Of a stretch of DNA of 64,000 bases, positions 39,001-49,972 are shown in pieces; positions within the stretch are counted from its first letter, which is position 1, and each line of letters opens with the position of its first letter. The stretch is from the NCBI RefSeq assembly GCF_964204865.1, contig NC_135251.1, positions 16,182,001 to 16,246,000 of the forward strand. The letters are read 5' to 3'. Both the position numbers and the translations under genes were made by a program. This stretch comes from Styela clava. Its lineage: Eukaryota; Chordata; Ascidiacea; Stolidobranchia; Styelidae. Under the pieces are notes generated by a model. That model ran no database searches. It saw nothing but the letters and a program-made list of their open reading frames with translations, and was not told the origin of the DNA.

Positions 39001-42000
39001 AGAAGTTGATCTTTTCGCAAAAAAATGCCTTCGTTCATAATACTGTTTTCATAACTCTTGTTGTGGGTTGAAAAGGAATAGTCTTGCAATGTTCTGCATC
39101 TCACCATTTAGAATTGAGTTGGGAGAATGGCAGCATAAAGTGATTTTTATGGAAAATAGAAGTTATATTTTTATTTGTTTCCTAATTGATTTTGAAACTT
39201 ATCAATTCTGTTAATTAACATGTTAGCAAACAAATAGGTTTAATTCATTCTCAAGAGATAAAATTTCAATTCCAATTCCAATAAAATTCCAATTATTTTC
39301 AACACCTGCTTTTTTGGCATTCCAATTTGTGTTTTGTGAAGTTTTATGTAGAGCTCGTCCCAAGTAAGGCTTTAAATGATAAGTTGGCCTTTGCCTTTGG
39401 TACTATTTGTCCATGAGTTTGATAATGGCTGGCTATAAACAAGATCGCTTGCTTGTGATGTACATTCACTAAATACTATCTATCATGACGAAATTGAATT
39501 TCATATATTACTCTGTGTGCGATAAATATGCCAAGAACTATGTAAAAACCAAAAAGTGTTCCATGGTGAATTAGTGATACTGACGGCGTTGAAAGTATAT
39601 GAATGTAAACACAACCAAAAATATCTAGCGTAGTAAAGTTGACTAAGGTTTTGACAACTTTTCGAAACAGTAATTTTCGTAAATTTTATATTCTCGATTA
39701 TTTCTATATTCGAGAATTCACCGTATGAAAATATTATATTGCAATATTTTGTGTGCTTTGGTTTAGACATCCGTGCCTTCCCCCACTTGCTATTTCCAAC
39801 TCCTAAAATAAAACAAAATATGGATTTATAAATGCATATTATATAGAAGTTTTGTGTGGTATTATCATTAATAAAGACTTTTTTGATACCTCACAGCTAA
39901 AGTTGAACTCAAAGACATGAAGGATCCGACAAAACTCAGAGGACCCGGGTCAACAACTCCTAAGAAGGGTAAAATGGTGACAACAAGTGGGGAACATCCC
40001 AATCGACCTTTTGCTACTAAAAAGAAAAAAGCATCTATGGAATTTTTGAACAAAACTATAGAGTCGTGTAAAGCATCACTAGGAATTGAAAAAATACAGG
40101 TATGCTGGAATAAACTAGTAAGCACATAAGCTTTGAAGTATATTGATTTATGTATTTTTTCATTAATTCTATGGCATGTATGGGAAATGGATAACTATTG
40201 TATAACTATAATGGTATATAGGGTAAAATCTAAGATTTAAATATCATGCACCCCTTAACCCAGGGTGAAATAAATGGGGTAGGCACTTCTGAATAGGAAA
40301 GATTTTGGTTCTTGTTTTTGATTTATGTTTTTTTCATTAATTCTATGAAAATTATGGGAAATAGATAACTATTTTATAACTATGTTTGTATGTATGGAAA
40401 AATCTAGAATTTAAATCCAATACACCCACTAACCCTGGGTGAAATAAGTGGGGTAGGCACTGCTGAATAGGAAAGATTTTGGTTCTTGTTTTTGATTTAT
40501 GTTTTTTTCATTAATTCTATGAAAAGTATGGGAAATAGATAACTATTTTATAACTATGTTTGTATGTATGGAAAAATCTAGGATTTAAATCCAATACACC
40601 CACTAACCCTGGGTGAAATAAGTGGGGTAGGCACTGCTGAATAGGAAAGATTTTGGCCCTTCCAAACAATATGTAGATCCTTACCTAGCAGTGGTTGCAT
40701 GTGCAGACCCTTGTACAGAGCAAATGGAGTATATGTACATAGAATGAAAAATATTCCCTTATTGTTCTGATTAAATGTATTCTTGGGGATACATTTTTGT
40801 CTATGCTATTTGAATCTGAATGTCCCTATATTGTCTTAACCAATTCTGTTTGAATAATTTTGGAATCAAATAATAAATTCTCAGGATGTCAAGATGAATT
40901 CAGGATCAGAAGAAACAACATCTTCATCAGATGATGATGATAACGATAACGAAGAAGGAAAAGAAAAAATTGATGGTATGAGTCTATAAATTTTGTAAAT
41001 CCTTTTGTTTTCATATTTCAATTGTCAGTATGGAGCGCTCATATATGAACAAAGACTAGATCAGTGGATCTCAAACTTCCACGATGTGTGGCCACTTTCC
41101 AACAACTCTCAGCATTTGTAGCCCCACCATTCTTCATTAAAAAATTAGTTTGAGTTTTTGATATGTTTCCATCAGTTATTTTATTCCTTGTGTTATTAAA
41201 TAATAAAAAGGCCAGCAAATGGAGGCAAAATAAGAAATGCATTACAGTCAAAGAATCAAACAAATCATAGTCAATTCACTTTAAATTCAATCATCGTGAA
41301 TGGTACCTAGTGAAGGCCTTTTCATGTCACTCGGTGTCCCCCAGGAGGGTACTACGCTCTCAATGGAGAAATCGGCGGTTTAATAGGTATTTCCTTTGAA
41401 ATACTAAAAAAATCACTTGTGTTCGCTAAACTCTGTTCAGCCGATAAACAAACTGCAACTAGTGTCTACTTCTATTGTTATGTTACAATAGAGGCAGACA
41501 CTACGCAACAGGAAGTAAATGGCATAGAGAGGTAAAATTAATTTATTAATTCATATAAGGATTTAAAATAAGAAGCAATAAAACATTTTTAATAAATTCA
41601 ATATGTAGAATTTTCGCCTTGCAATCAAATTTGTGTAAAAGATTTTTTTCAGTTATTTCAGTTATGTGTAATCCACTACCTCATTTAGTTGCTACCATAA
41701 CTTTGCCTAGAGTCCTGTAGCTTCGTTCCTGAGTGAGTACAAATGACTTTGCTTTAAGCCAATTCCAGAAATAAAATTGTCAATGTGTTAAATCAGTTTA
41801 TATCAACATGGTCATCTTCACTGTTCTATAGGGTAAACTCAAAAAAACAGAACCCATAAATTTAACACTTGAACGTTTGTTTGCGTTTTAATAATGCTGT
41901 GCACAAAACTATGTTCCTTCTAGAGTAAGTTCCAAATAACCTGATTTCTCTTTTTAGGTCATCGTGTATTTATACAATAGTTGCTTTTTCAGATACCAAA

Positions 42001-45000
42001 AGTGCAAAAGATACACCAAGTACTTCAACTGCTAAACCATCTGCAGCACCAGAAGATGATGATTCAGATGCAGAACTAGTGATTGATCTCGGGGATATGG
42101 ATGACACTACCAATGCTGATGCTAATAAGGTTTGAGTTGCTACTATTGTTCTTCATCTTCTGATCCCTTGTGTCGTCAAGCCATAAGGTAATTACATGCC
42201 CAGTACTTCACCCATCTGTGCCTATGGAGCCTTGTTCTGAACAATGCTATAAAATAGAAATTGAGGGTTTCCAAAAAAGGACAAATGTTGAAATTTTAAA
42301 AAACTCATTTAAAACTAATGCTTTTCAAGCTGGTATCTGGCAGGTGATCATAATTCGAAGCAATACCAAGTGAGTAACAGGAGTCATCAAAATAGATGGA
42401 ATGCTATGAGGTATATTTGTTATACACATGCATTTTTTATTTTGTATTTTACCAAAATTATAGAGTTAATTTGTTGATATTTTAGTAAGAAATTGGTCCG
42501 AAGCAGTGAAAATCAGATTTTTCTTCTTTTCAGCTTAGTTTTCTAAGGCATTCCAAGGTTCCAAGTTGTGACCCATTTTCTACCTTTGCCATACATTTTC
42601 TAACTAAGCTGCATTTTAAAATATTTAGGTTGTTTCCATCTGTAGCTGTCACTCCATTTATAACACACAGCATGTTACGTAGTATTTTTAGTATACAACA
42701 CTTATTCGCGTGATATAGAATCAAGTTTGATTGTTTCCAGGCTGGAGAAGGAAAATCAAATGAAGTCATCTCCAAAAAGCGTAAAAATGACGACGGTACA
42801 AAACCACTCAAATCAATTTTGCTCAATTCGGCAAAACCCACAGAAAAAGAGGACAGGAAGAAAATGTTAGCTAAGGCACTATCAGAAAAGATAGGTTCGG
42901 TTTTTCATATGTTTCAATGTGGAATTAATTTTTGATTCTTATTAGAATGAACGTTAGTCTAAATAAGTTTTAAGATAAACTTTTAAAATTTATTCTAGTG
43001 AGGGAAGCTAATAAATTGGCAAAATCATATCATAATAACAGGCTTTCGTCTCGCTTCTTGCAGTAAAGAAAGTAGCCATGATATTAATTACATTTTTATG
43101 GCGAGAAGCAGAAATGTGGAGTTTTAGAATATTAACACTCAACACAAACTACTACAAACTTCCGAGTCTCCTAAGTGAGTACTCTCAAATCCAGGTTGAT
43201 GAAATGCTCAATGAAACAACAAAGCACTTATTTCGACTCTACAACTCAAGCAACTTCTGTTTTTATTCTAAGTAATTTTCAAAATGTTTCACACAAATGT
43301 GTGATGGGAAATTGACACACTGAAAGAGAACTACTACGGAACTCCCTCTTAAAACTCACAAACCCAAGAAGTGTTTTGTGCAACTTTGGTTGAAAAGGCA
43401 CTGTACTATGCAGTAATTTTAATCATTTTTATGACAATTCAAATCTTCTCAATGGATTTTCAAGTTATAAGACTGAAACATGCTTTCTATCATTTCTTAG
43501 CGACTGGCAAGCGGAAGCATGGGGTTGAAGATTCGCCTTCTGGGGCTTCACCCAGTACTAAAATACGAAGAACACACGAAGATAGAAGAAGTGGATCTCC
43601 AATTGAATTAATTCAAAAATCTCTTCCTGGGAAATCTGGTTTGAAAGATAAGGAGAAAAAGAAATCCCACAGTGGGAAGTACTTAGAGAAAGATGGTTCT
43701 GGAAAGGTAACTTAAACACTCTATTATAGATTGATGGTGTCTAAGATGCTCATTTTGAAGGAAACTCGTCTTTTTTAGTTATGAGATGTTTCTAAAAAAT
43801 AATGATCCATTTACTTTGTGTTTTTGTAAAATTCGTCGTTTTTCTACTTATTCTTGTTATTTGAGGGTGATGGTCCTGTGGTTAAAGCGTTAGACTTAAC
43901 TATGATGACATCGCAGGTTACAACCATGTGTTTTCGGATCCCTTATCACCAAGGATGTAATAACTTGGTATGCCGAACCGAAAAAATCCCGCTCTTTCCA
44001 AAATAAAGTAGCCCCTTACGTATCAGTGGCTGATTGTGCAGAGCCTTGTTTGGAGTGGAATATGTAGTATAAAAAATTAATTTGAAATAATTACAAAGCG
44101 GGATTTTAGCATATAAAACTATCCAGATTTTGGCAGTGGACCACCATAAATGTGAAAGCGTGAAATAAAGAATTGAATGATCCTTTATATCACTAAAATA
44201 CATATGTAAAAATTTATTATAATTATAAAATATAAATGAGAAGTAAGTACGATCTCCTCATAAATAATGTAGAAATACCGAATTTACTACTGGGCTATCG
44301 GGAGGTTGATAATGCCGTGCAACCTGAAATCTGTGTGCCTTTTAAGAGGGGAAGTGTTTCTGTGTCATTTTCTCCCAGTTGCGTTCCATTTGTCACTCTT
44401 ATTTTCTGCCACATGACTTCGTAAACAACATCCTATGCCTGTTATTGTTTGACAAAGACAAAACAAAAACCAACATTTTCTTTCATTTTGGCTAACAATG
44501 CAGCTTATGGCAATGCAGATTGATTATTTTATTTTCATGTTAAACTGTTGTTGATTCGTTGTATTGATGAGTTTTAAAGTAACATCTTTCTGTTTCTATC
44601 ACAAGGTAAAAAGTGGAATACTCAAGTCATCAGAGAGTGGACTACAAAGAAAAGATAGTTACCCATCAGAGAAGAGATTTCCTGATGTAAGATAAATCTT
44701 TTTTTTTTTATATATCAGTTAATTACCTATATCAACACACTAATTTTTTAAATTTCATTCAATTTCCAGTCGTCCAAACACAAGCATAAAGATGGAGCAC
44801 AGAAACTTGGAAGCAAAAAACCTCCAGATAAATCTGGAAAGTTAGATAAGGTGAATATATTAATTTTTATTGTTAGGAAATTTTTTAATTACCAAACGGT
44901 CCATTGCATAACATAATTTATCAGTGGGTTTGTCACTGTGAATCAGAGGTTCTCAGACTTCTCGAACTCATAAGTTTTTTTGTGCTTTACCGAGATTTTA

Positions 45001-48000
45001 CAGGATTGTGCCCAGGTCGTTAGTTCGAAAAAAGACAAATTGGTATAAAAAATGTGTAGAGCTCGACTGATATCATTTTTATGGCACCGATACCAATATA
45101 CTGCCAAACTAGTGGCCGATAACCGGTATCCAGGGTTGTCCAAAACGAATCGAATATTTGAATACATTCCAATTTCATTATATTCGATATAAAAAAATTC
45201 GAATTTAGTAATATTGTTTTATCTGTGTTGTTTGTTATCAGTTGAGATATTGAACATCTGACGACTTGAAATCTCTAATATTTAAAAAATTGATAACAAA
45301 CAACACGGAGAAAACAATGATCTTAATATTTCTGTCGTATAGTTGTAAATCTTTCCCCTAATTTAGAATGTATTCGATATTCTGTATTTGAAAATGTTTT
45401 CTCAGAATGTATTCGGAATACTGAAATATTCGGTTTTGGCATTTATAACAAGACTAGAACTGAAATACACACAAAACACAGATCTATGTGAGTCAGGAAG
45501 ACCAAGAACCCCGGGTTGGTGCAGAAGGCAATCCAGTTTTGATTTATAGTCCTTAGCTTTTATGACTGCAAATTTTATTCGTCCTCATTATTTTAGTCCT
45601 ATGTTCCAACGGGTGCTGATACACGTAAGTTATTTAACGGTGGCCGAATTCCTCGCAAAAATCCGTCAACTAACATCGGTGATGAAGAACAGATCAGTAA
45701 TAAAGATCCAAACGATGATAACAACATGGAAACCAACCAAATACATGAAACAAGAAGAAGTATGTTTGAGATAAATTTTTCGTGTTCAATTTTGAAAAAT
45801 CTGAATCTGATTTTCTTGGTCAGTTCAGGGGATGTGAAAGCAATTCAATAATAACTCTTTTTTGCTCCTCTTCGGTCACGTTTGCGTTTTTAAAGTGTTA
45901 GAGACAATGTTGGCATCTCAGGTTAAACCAGGATGTCATCGCGAGTTAAAATCACATGCCCACCACCTCGTCAAAAGTGAAAATTAGGTTGGCAATGCTG
46001 TCTGAAAGAAAAGTATGAGTGGCTGCTTGTGCAGAGCCCAGTGGTTGCCGATAACTTTGTTCTAAGATTCGTCTCTTAGGTAGTAGGTGGAAAATATTCT
46101 TTGAGTGTATTGTTTTGAAACCAGGGGTGTGAAACCTTTAATACGGCAGGGTCAGATACAACTATCTGGGTGAAACCGCAGGCCGCACCTTTATTTAACA
46201 AAGGCTTTCTAGTAGTTTCATGCACAAAAATTTTGGTTATTGTTATTATGGCATGCATTGTTCACTTGGCACAAACTAACTGTTAGAGCATTGTAACGTC
46301 ATAGGCATAGATGATAAATTGGACTCACATATAGACTTGGAGAAAATGGAAATACTCGCACGTGCGAGATTAAACTAAATTAAAAAAACATTTCGCAGGC
46401 CGCCCACCATTCAAAATTAGCACTTATCTGCGGACCGCACACTTTTTCTGCATGAGCCGTAGGTTGCACACCCCTGTCTTAGACGACAACTTTTTTCCAA
46501 GACCAAAATAAAATTAAAGATTGTCTGAAGTCTGAATATTGCATAAATTTACATATTGTACGTTTACCAGGTTTGGAACAGGCTCCATCAAATCCACATA
46601 GCAATGGGCCAAGACATGTTGGTGCTGGTTTGAACAGACAATTATCGCTTGAACAATCAAGGAAGAGTATTGATGAAAATACAGCCATGGAAAATTTGAA
46701 GAAATATAGTGACAAGTAAGGAATTATATTGAGCTTTTTCCACACTTTGTATATTTCCTTCATTTTATACTGCATCTTAAAGGTAAACCACTTATTTTGT
46801 GGCCCATAACGTTTTTTTTTTGTTGCTGTCATGTCACGACTTATTAAATGTGGAAAACATACTAACATGTCAGTGATAAAAATCGATTATAAAACATTGT
46901 CAAGCCCCATTTCACTCCCGGGAGAGGGAAGAGAATAAGACAGTTTAATCATCTTGTCATCTGTTTAACAGTCCATGTCGGGTATGGTATAGGATTAGTT
47001 AGCCAGTTACTTGTTTCAGATGGTTGGACTCAATGGTGAAGGAAGCTGTAAACGGCCGATGGCAGCTGTAAACAGCCGACGGCAGAATATTTTAGGGGGA
47101 TAACGGAACTAGGTTCCACTTTGTAGTTTGTTCTTTCCCCTATACAATGTTATTTGGATAATGAAGTTATATTAGACTTCAATTAGCAATTATTAATTAA
47201 ATTATAATTTTATTTTTGTCTTGTAGGGTGATGGACACTGTTCAGAAAGTATTTTATGAAATGTATACTGATATGATGGTTCCAATGCGAAATGCTGGTA
47301 ACGAATCTAACAATGCAGCAACTGCAACCGCCATGCATGAAGTTGCACAGATGAGACTTGAACTTGAACGTTTGAAATGGATGCATGAACAAGAGATTGC
47401 TGAACTGAAGCACAACCATGGTAATGATTCTTTAATAAAAAAAAATTTTAAATAGTTTTATGAAAGTAATAATTACAATGGTAATAGGATAATAATTTCA
47501 TATTTATCTGAGAGGACCGAAAAGGGAATAAGATGGCTTAATACTATGCAAACATGGGTCTCTTGTTTGGTTACCAATTCATATTAGATATGGGAATAGT
47601 TAACCAGTTATTTGTATCAGACACGTGGCGAAGGAAGTCGTAACCGACCAGTGGTCACAGCAACCATCTCATGACTGAGTACAGGAATTGATGCACATGA
47701 TTATCCCCATTATGATTCGAACCTGTGAATCCGCGTGGGGTAATCAGAGGTTCGGTGGCAAGCGTATTCCTAACGCTCAGCCCGATGCGCCGAGCCGCAC
47801 TACTTAGGTAGTGTGTTGAACAATGGCCTGAAAATTGTGTTTATTCCGAATGTCAATTACGGTAACTGTGATTCAAAACAACTTATATTTCAGACCTTAC
47901 TGTCGCTGAGATACGACAGAGCCTTGAATATGAGAAAAAACAACTTTTGTTGGACGCAAAAGTACAAGCAGAAGAAGCCAAAATTCGAGCAGTTGATGAA

Positions 48001-49972
48001 GCTAAACGAAAACAGTGGTGTGCATACTGCAACAAAGAAGCTATCTTTTATTGCTGCTGGAACACAAGTTACTGTGACTATCCGTGTCAACAGAAACATT
48101 GGCCACAACATATGAACACTTGTACTCAAGCTAGGGAAAGTGGTGGAGGTGCGTCTACTGCTGGTGGAACCCAAGGTACAGGTAATACTTAATTTTTACT
48201 ATTTTTAATTATGGGTAAATCCTGATTTGGTAGTTTGTTTTTGGAACTTATCTGTTTGAGTGCATGTGCTGATGCGCATACTTGTGATTTAAGCCAGTAT
48301 GGCCTTGTGCATGCATCTCGTATTCAGCATTAATAATTGACAGCTTATCTATATTTCTTGGAATTATGAGACGAATATACATACATTTTACATATGGATT
48401 TAGAACAAGTAACCGTTTATCTTTTTGAAATTCAATTTTTTATAACAGAAACATAATTTATGTTAAATGTGGCTTCATTTTAAATATCCAATACCATGGT
48501 TAAATGTGAAAAAATAATATTATGTTATCCTCTTTCTTGCTTGCCACTTTAAGTCACATATGATTTTTTTTTCAGCAATGGAAACCAGTCTTTCACCTCC
48601 ATCCAGTACTGGAAAAGTTTCAACACTTTCCTCGAAACCTATAAGTACAAACGTATCAACTTCATCTACACAACTGACTGCAAAACCAACATCAATGTTT
48701 GTTTCGCCTGGCAGAGCCACCATTACAATATCTGCCAGTCCAGGTCATCTGAGCCGACTCACATCAGGAAGTAAACAGACGCTTATTTTGCCTCCGAGTG
48801 TATCTGCTTCAAAACCAAGTTTTACTTCTACTGATAGAGGTCCTTCTAAAATTATTCCTTTATCTATTGAACCAAAACCCAAAACAACGTCACAGACCAT
48901 TTCTGAGGAAATTTCAGATAAAACTATGGCACCTGTGCAACAGAAAAGTGGTTTAGCAATAAGCGCTATTGGGGCTAGGCTAATGGCAGCGAAACAACGG
49001 ACAAATATAAAAGACCCGATTGCGTCGAAACCTACAAAAACTGTAATCTCGAAGCGAGATTCCCCTGTCATTACAGAAGATAAGAAACAGAAAACATCCG
49101 ATCATGTTAAAACAACATTAGATTCACCACTAAGTCCGGGTGCTAATCCTCCTTCTCCAAAAGACCCAGTTTCGTCTCTAAAAACCATATCGAAAGTTGG
49201 TCAAAAATCAGAAGATATCACTTCAGTTTCTAAAGAAACTAAATCTTCAGATGAAAACTTAGATACTGAAAAACCCAAGTTACCAATCGTTTCTTCTTCT
49301 GAGCAAACTGCTGTTCAAATGTCTTCATCAGCGGCACCTGTTCTAGCTGTGAGCATGGCTACCACAAGTAAACCACAGATAAAAGGTTCTACCAAACCAT
49401 ATTCTGCAATATTCTCATCACCTTCTGCTGTGGCTTCCCTTATAGCGGACATGGGAACTCCCCTTTCTTCGACATTGTCGTCACCTGAATCATCGTCAAG
49501 TTTTTCTGACACTCCAGAGAAAAAGCCGGATGTATCAAAAGTTCAATTATCATTCGCTGGATCTGCTTTCACAAAAGTCGTGCCGGATGTCAATAAACCC
49601 ATTCCTATACAAAGTAGCAAAGATGAAAAACCTAGCACAGCGAATTTGACATCGAAAATAGCAAGTGTACCAACTGATACAAGCTTGACTACATTCAAAC
49701 CTATTGATGACAAAAATACAGTGGAATCTGCTAATACCAAGGTGGATGAAAAGCCTACGGAAACTGTGCCTTTAGTAGCTCCAGTTCTTGCTGATAGCTA
49801 CTTATCGAACTTGCAAAAGACGTTAGTTGAAAAAATCGGCACTTCTCCAATACCTCCGATAGTGCCTGATTCTCTCCCACCCACAGCTGGTAATGATGAC
49901 AACAAAGACCTAAATATAGAGACGAAAAATCCAGATACTGATGAACTTATGGAGGTAAAAAGCAGTGGATGA
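24033..49972 (+). CDS. ZMYND8: ZMYND8-type chromatin reader (PHD-Bromo-PWWP-MYND)
   Basis: My model has 23 coding exons: 24033-24051, 25576-26711, 30377-30484, 31010-31159, 31330-31455, 32213-32323, 35011-35148, 35860-36010, 36519-36644, 38043-38083, 38798-38855, 39897-40099, 40885-40975, 41993-42129, 42741-42894, 43501-43706, 44606-44686, 44770-44850, 45597-45759, 46571-46715, 47227-47420, 47894-48181 and 48576-49972. Phases agree throughout (5304 nt, 1767 aa). Domains: PHD (386-~440, [19 protein letters not shown]), bromodomain (~445-550, [18 protein letters not shown]), PWWP (~570-650, [15 protein letters not shown]), the ZMYND8 blocks [16 protein letters not shown] and [10 protein letters not shown], coiled coil (~1145-1245), and MYND (~1249-1286, [20 protein letters not shown]). 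The family reads H3/H4 marks and recruits repressors such as NuRD in the nucleus. The 385-residue N-terminal region and Ser/Thr/Pro tail are long for the family. ZMYND11 fits less well. Only the 19-nt first exon is weakly supported. Confidence 0.95.
27674..30017. mobile_element. 2.3-kb non-autonomous hAT element
   Basis: The left end CAGGGGCGGACAC and right end GTGTCCGCCCCTG are perfect 13-bp inverted repeats. An identical 8-bp target duplication GTAAGCAG flanks them (27666-27673 and 30018-30025). The element sits in the second ZMYND8 intron, inserted into a family B SINE whose two halves lie on either side. It has no transposase frame. Inside is an imperfect direct duplication (about 28070-28450 and 28480-28900) with shared blocks CGCGATTACGC, TTGTTAAAAGAGCCG, TTAATTTAATTGT and GGACATAAAAAT. 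A run of C residues lies at about 29987-30000. Confidence 0.93.
30018..30185 (-). repeat. tRNA-derived SINE, family B, split by hAT
   Basis: The right half of a family B SINE on the minus strand; the left remnant is at about 27650-27673. The tRNA-like head is at 30130-30185 (minus-strand reading CGCAGTAGCTAAAGCGTTGG). The 2.3-kb hAT at 27674-30017 interrupts the body, so the SINE is older than the transposon. Confidence 0.65.
30796..30945 (-). repeat. SINE family B fragment
   Basis: The sequence matches the family B body and tail in reverse: the GTACAAGCAGCTACTG block at its left, then TTATTACCCCCCGGGTAAG. The tRNA head is missing. Confidence 0.6.
32476..32695. mobile_element. TIR element in ZMYND8 intron (copy 1)
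   Basis: It begins GGTACTCCCCTAGTGTGTGT followed by ACCAGATTAGGG, and ends in TTGGTACACACACTTCTGAG. The two ends are inverted copies. The body matches 61073-61272 in reverse complement, sharing GATTAGGGTTAGGCCATA, ACTGTCT, the GAATATACCC block and the GGCGAACAAAA block. It is non-coding and MITE-like. Confidence 0.7.
32893..33235. mobile_element. Possible hAT-like MITE with GTCCAAAA ends
   Basis: The start GGAGATGTCCAAAATGAATC resembles the block at about 45138 (GGTTGTCCAAAACGAATCG) and the reverse of the segment ending near 37632 (TTTTGACCATCTCTG). The right end near 33215-33235 reads GATTGTCCGGTTCC. All three regions share AT-rich GAATATTTGAA-like stretches. Boundaries are uncertain and I found no clean target duplication. 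Confidence 0.4.
33496..33792 (+). repeat. tRNA-derived SINE, family A (plus copy)
   Basis: A full-length copy in direct orientation. The head starts GTCGGTGCATTGTGATAAAC, with a B-box-like GTTCGAATCTAATG. The body contains GGGGATAATTATGTGCA and the tail contains GATTGAGCCATTTTATC. It lies in the intron between bromodomain and PWWP exons of ZMYND8. Confidence 0.75.
34555..34716 (-). repeat. SINE family B copy
   Basis: A minus-strand family B body with CCCTGTACAAGCAGCCACTG at its left, a GGAAGGGCC...ATTTATTACACC middle, and part of the tRNA-like head near 34700. Intronic in ZMYND8. Confidence 0.6.
35322..35470 (-). repeat. tRNA-derived SINE, family B, best-preserved head
   Basis: Read on the minus strand, the head is CGCAGTGGTCTAGGGGTTAA, an A-box-like start, followed about 40 bp on by the B box GGGTTCAAGTCCC. 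The body continues with GGGTGTAATACATGC. This is the clearest polymerase III promoter structure among the family B copies. Confidence 0.75.
36769..37132. mobile_element. hAT MITE in ZMYND8 intron
   Basis: Ends CAGAGGTGTGCAACC and GGTTGCACACCCCTG, with a perfect 8-bp target duplication ATTTAAAA (36761-36768 and 37133-37140). Length 364 bp, non-coding. The interior (TTTATTATCTATGCCTATGA, CAAACAATGCATG) is shared in reverse with 46122-46476, so these are two members of one family. Confidence 0.92.
37632..37930. repeat. Repeat with ATATAAGCCGACC-type motif
   Basis: GCATATAAGCCGACC, GCATATATGCCGACC, GCATATAAGTCGAATCC and GTATAAGCCGAATTC recur through the segment. It closes with CCTATATGCGAGGATATACG, roughly the inverse of the start. 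This looks like a degraded MITE with related ends. Confidence 0.6.
40142..40657. repeat. Tandem repeat, ~175 bp x 3, with SINE body
   Basis: Three direct copies begin with TTGATTTATGT at 40142, 40318 and 40492 (periods 176 and 174). Each contains CATTAATTCTATG, GGGAAAT(A/G)GATAACTAT, CCCTGGGTGAAATAA and GAATAGGAAAGATTTTGG. Copies 2 and 3 are nearly identical; copy 1 is more divergent. The last copy runs into a family B SINE tail (40657-40745), so part of a SINE appears to have been amplified in tandem. Confidence 0.85.
43866..44065 (+). repeat. tRNA-derived SINE, family B (plus copy)
   Basis: The head GTGATGGTCCTGTGGTTAAA then GCGTTAGACTTAAC is followed by GATGACATCGCAGGTTACAA and the family body ending ATCAGTGGCTGATTGTGCAG. 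More degraded plus-strand family members are at about 36205-36260, 42175-42245 and 45895-46050. Confidence 0.7.
46122..46476. mobile_element. hAT MITE, second copy of 36769 family
   Basis: Ends CAGGGGTGTGAAACC and GGTTGCACACCCCTG. The interior matches 36769-37132 in reverse orientation (GTCATAGGCATAGATGATAA). The flanking octamers TTTGAAAC and TCTTAGAC agree only at 5 of 8, so the target duplication has decayed or the boundary is slightly off. Confidence 0.8.
46912..47061 (-). repeat. SINE family A fragment
   Basis: Contains the family A tail and body in reverse (GAATAAGACAGTTTAATCAT, GGGTATGGTATAGGATTAGT, AGCCAGTTACTTGTTTCAGA), lacking the tRNA head. It matches 23175-23310 and 47515-47640. 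Confidence 0.65.
47510..47797 (-). repeat. tRNA-derived SINE, family A
   Basis: A nearly full-length minus-strand copy. The tRNA-like head (minus-strand reading CGGCTCGGCGCATCGGGCTG) carries the B-box-like GGTTCGAATCATAATG. It lies between the coiled-coil exon and the MYND exon of ZMYND8. Confidence 0.75.
48240..48392 (+). repeat. Retroposon 3' end-like repeat, copy 1
   Basis: Shares, in the same orientation as 63320-63455, the blocks AAGCCAGTATGGCCTTGTG (TAGGCCAGTATGGTCTTGTG in the other copy), CATCTCGTATTCAGCATTAAT and GAGACGAATATACATACAT. The terminal ATACATAC run looks like a non-LTR retroposon 3' end. Confidence 0.6.

Noticed and set aside
43078-43275. 65-codon plus-strand frame in a ZMYND8 intron
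   Set aside because: It does not fit the phase of flanking exons (42894 phase 1 joins 43501 directly) and has no conserved counterpart in ZMYND8.
46479-46868. 129-codon minus-strand frame
   Set aside because: It covers a ZMYND8 coding exon (46571-46715) and flanking intron in antisense; no independent evidence.
48745-49071. 108-codon minus-strand frame opposite the last ZMYND8 exon
   Set aside because: Antisense shadow of low-complexity coding sequence.
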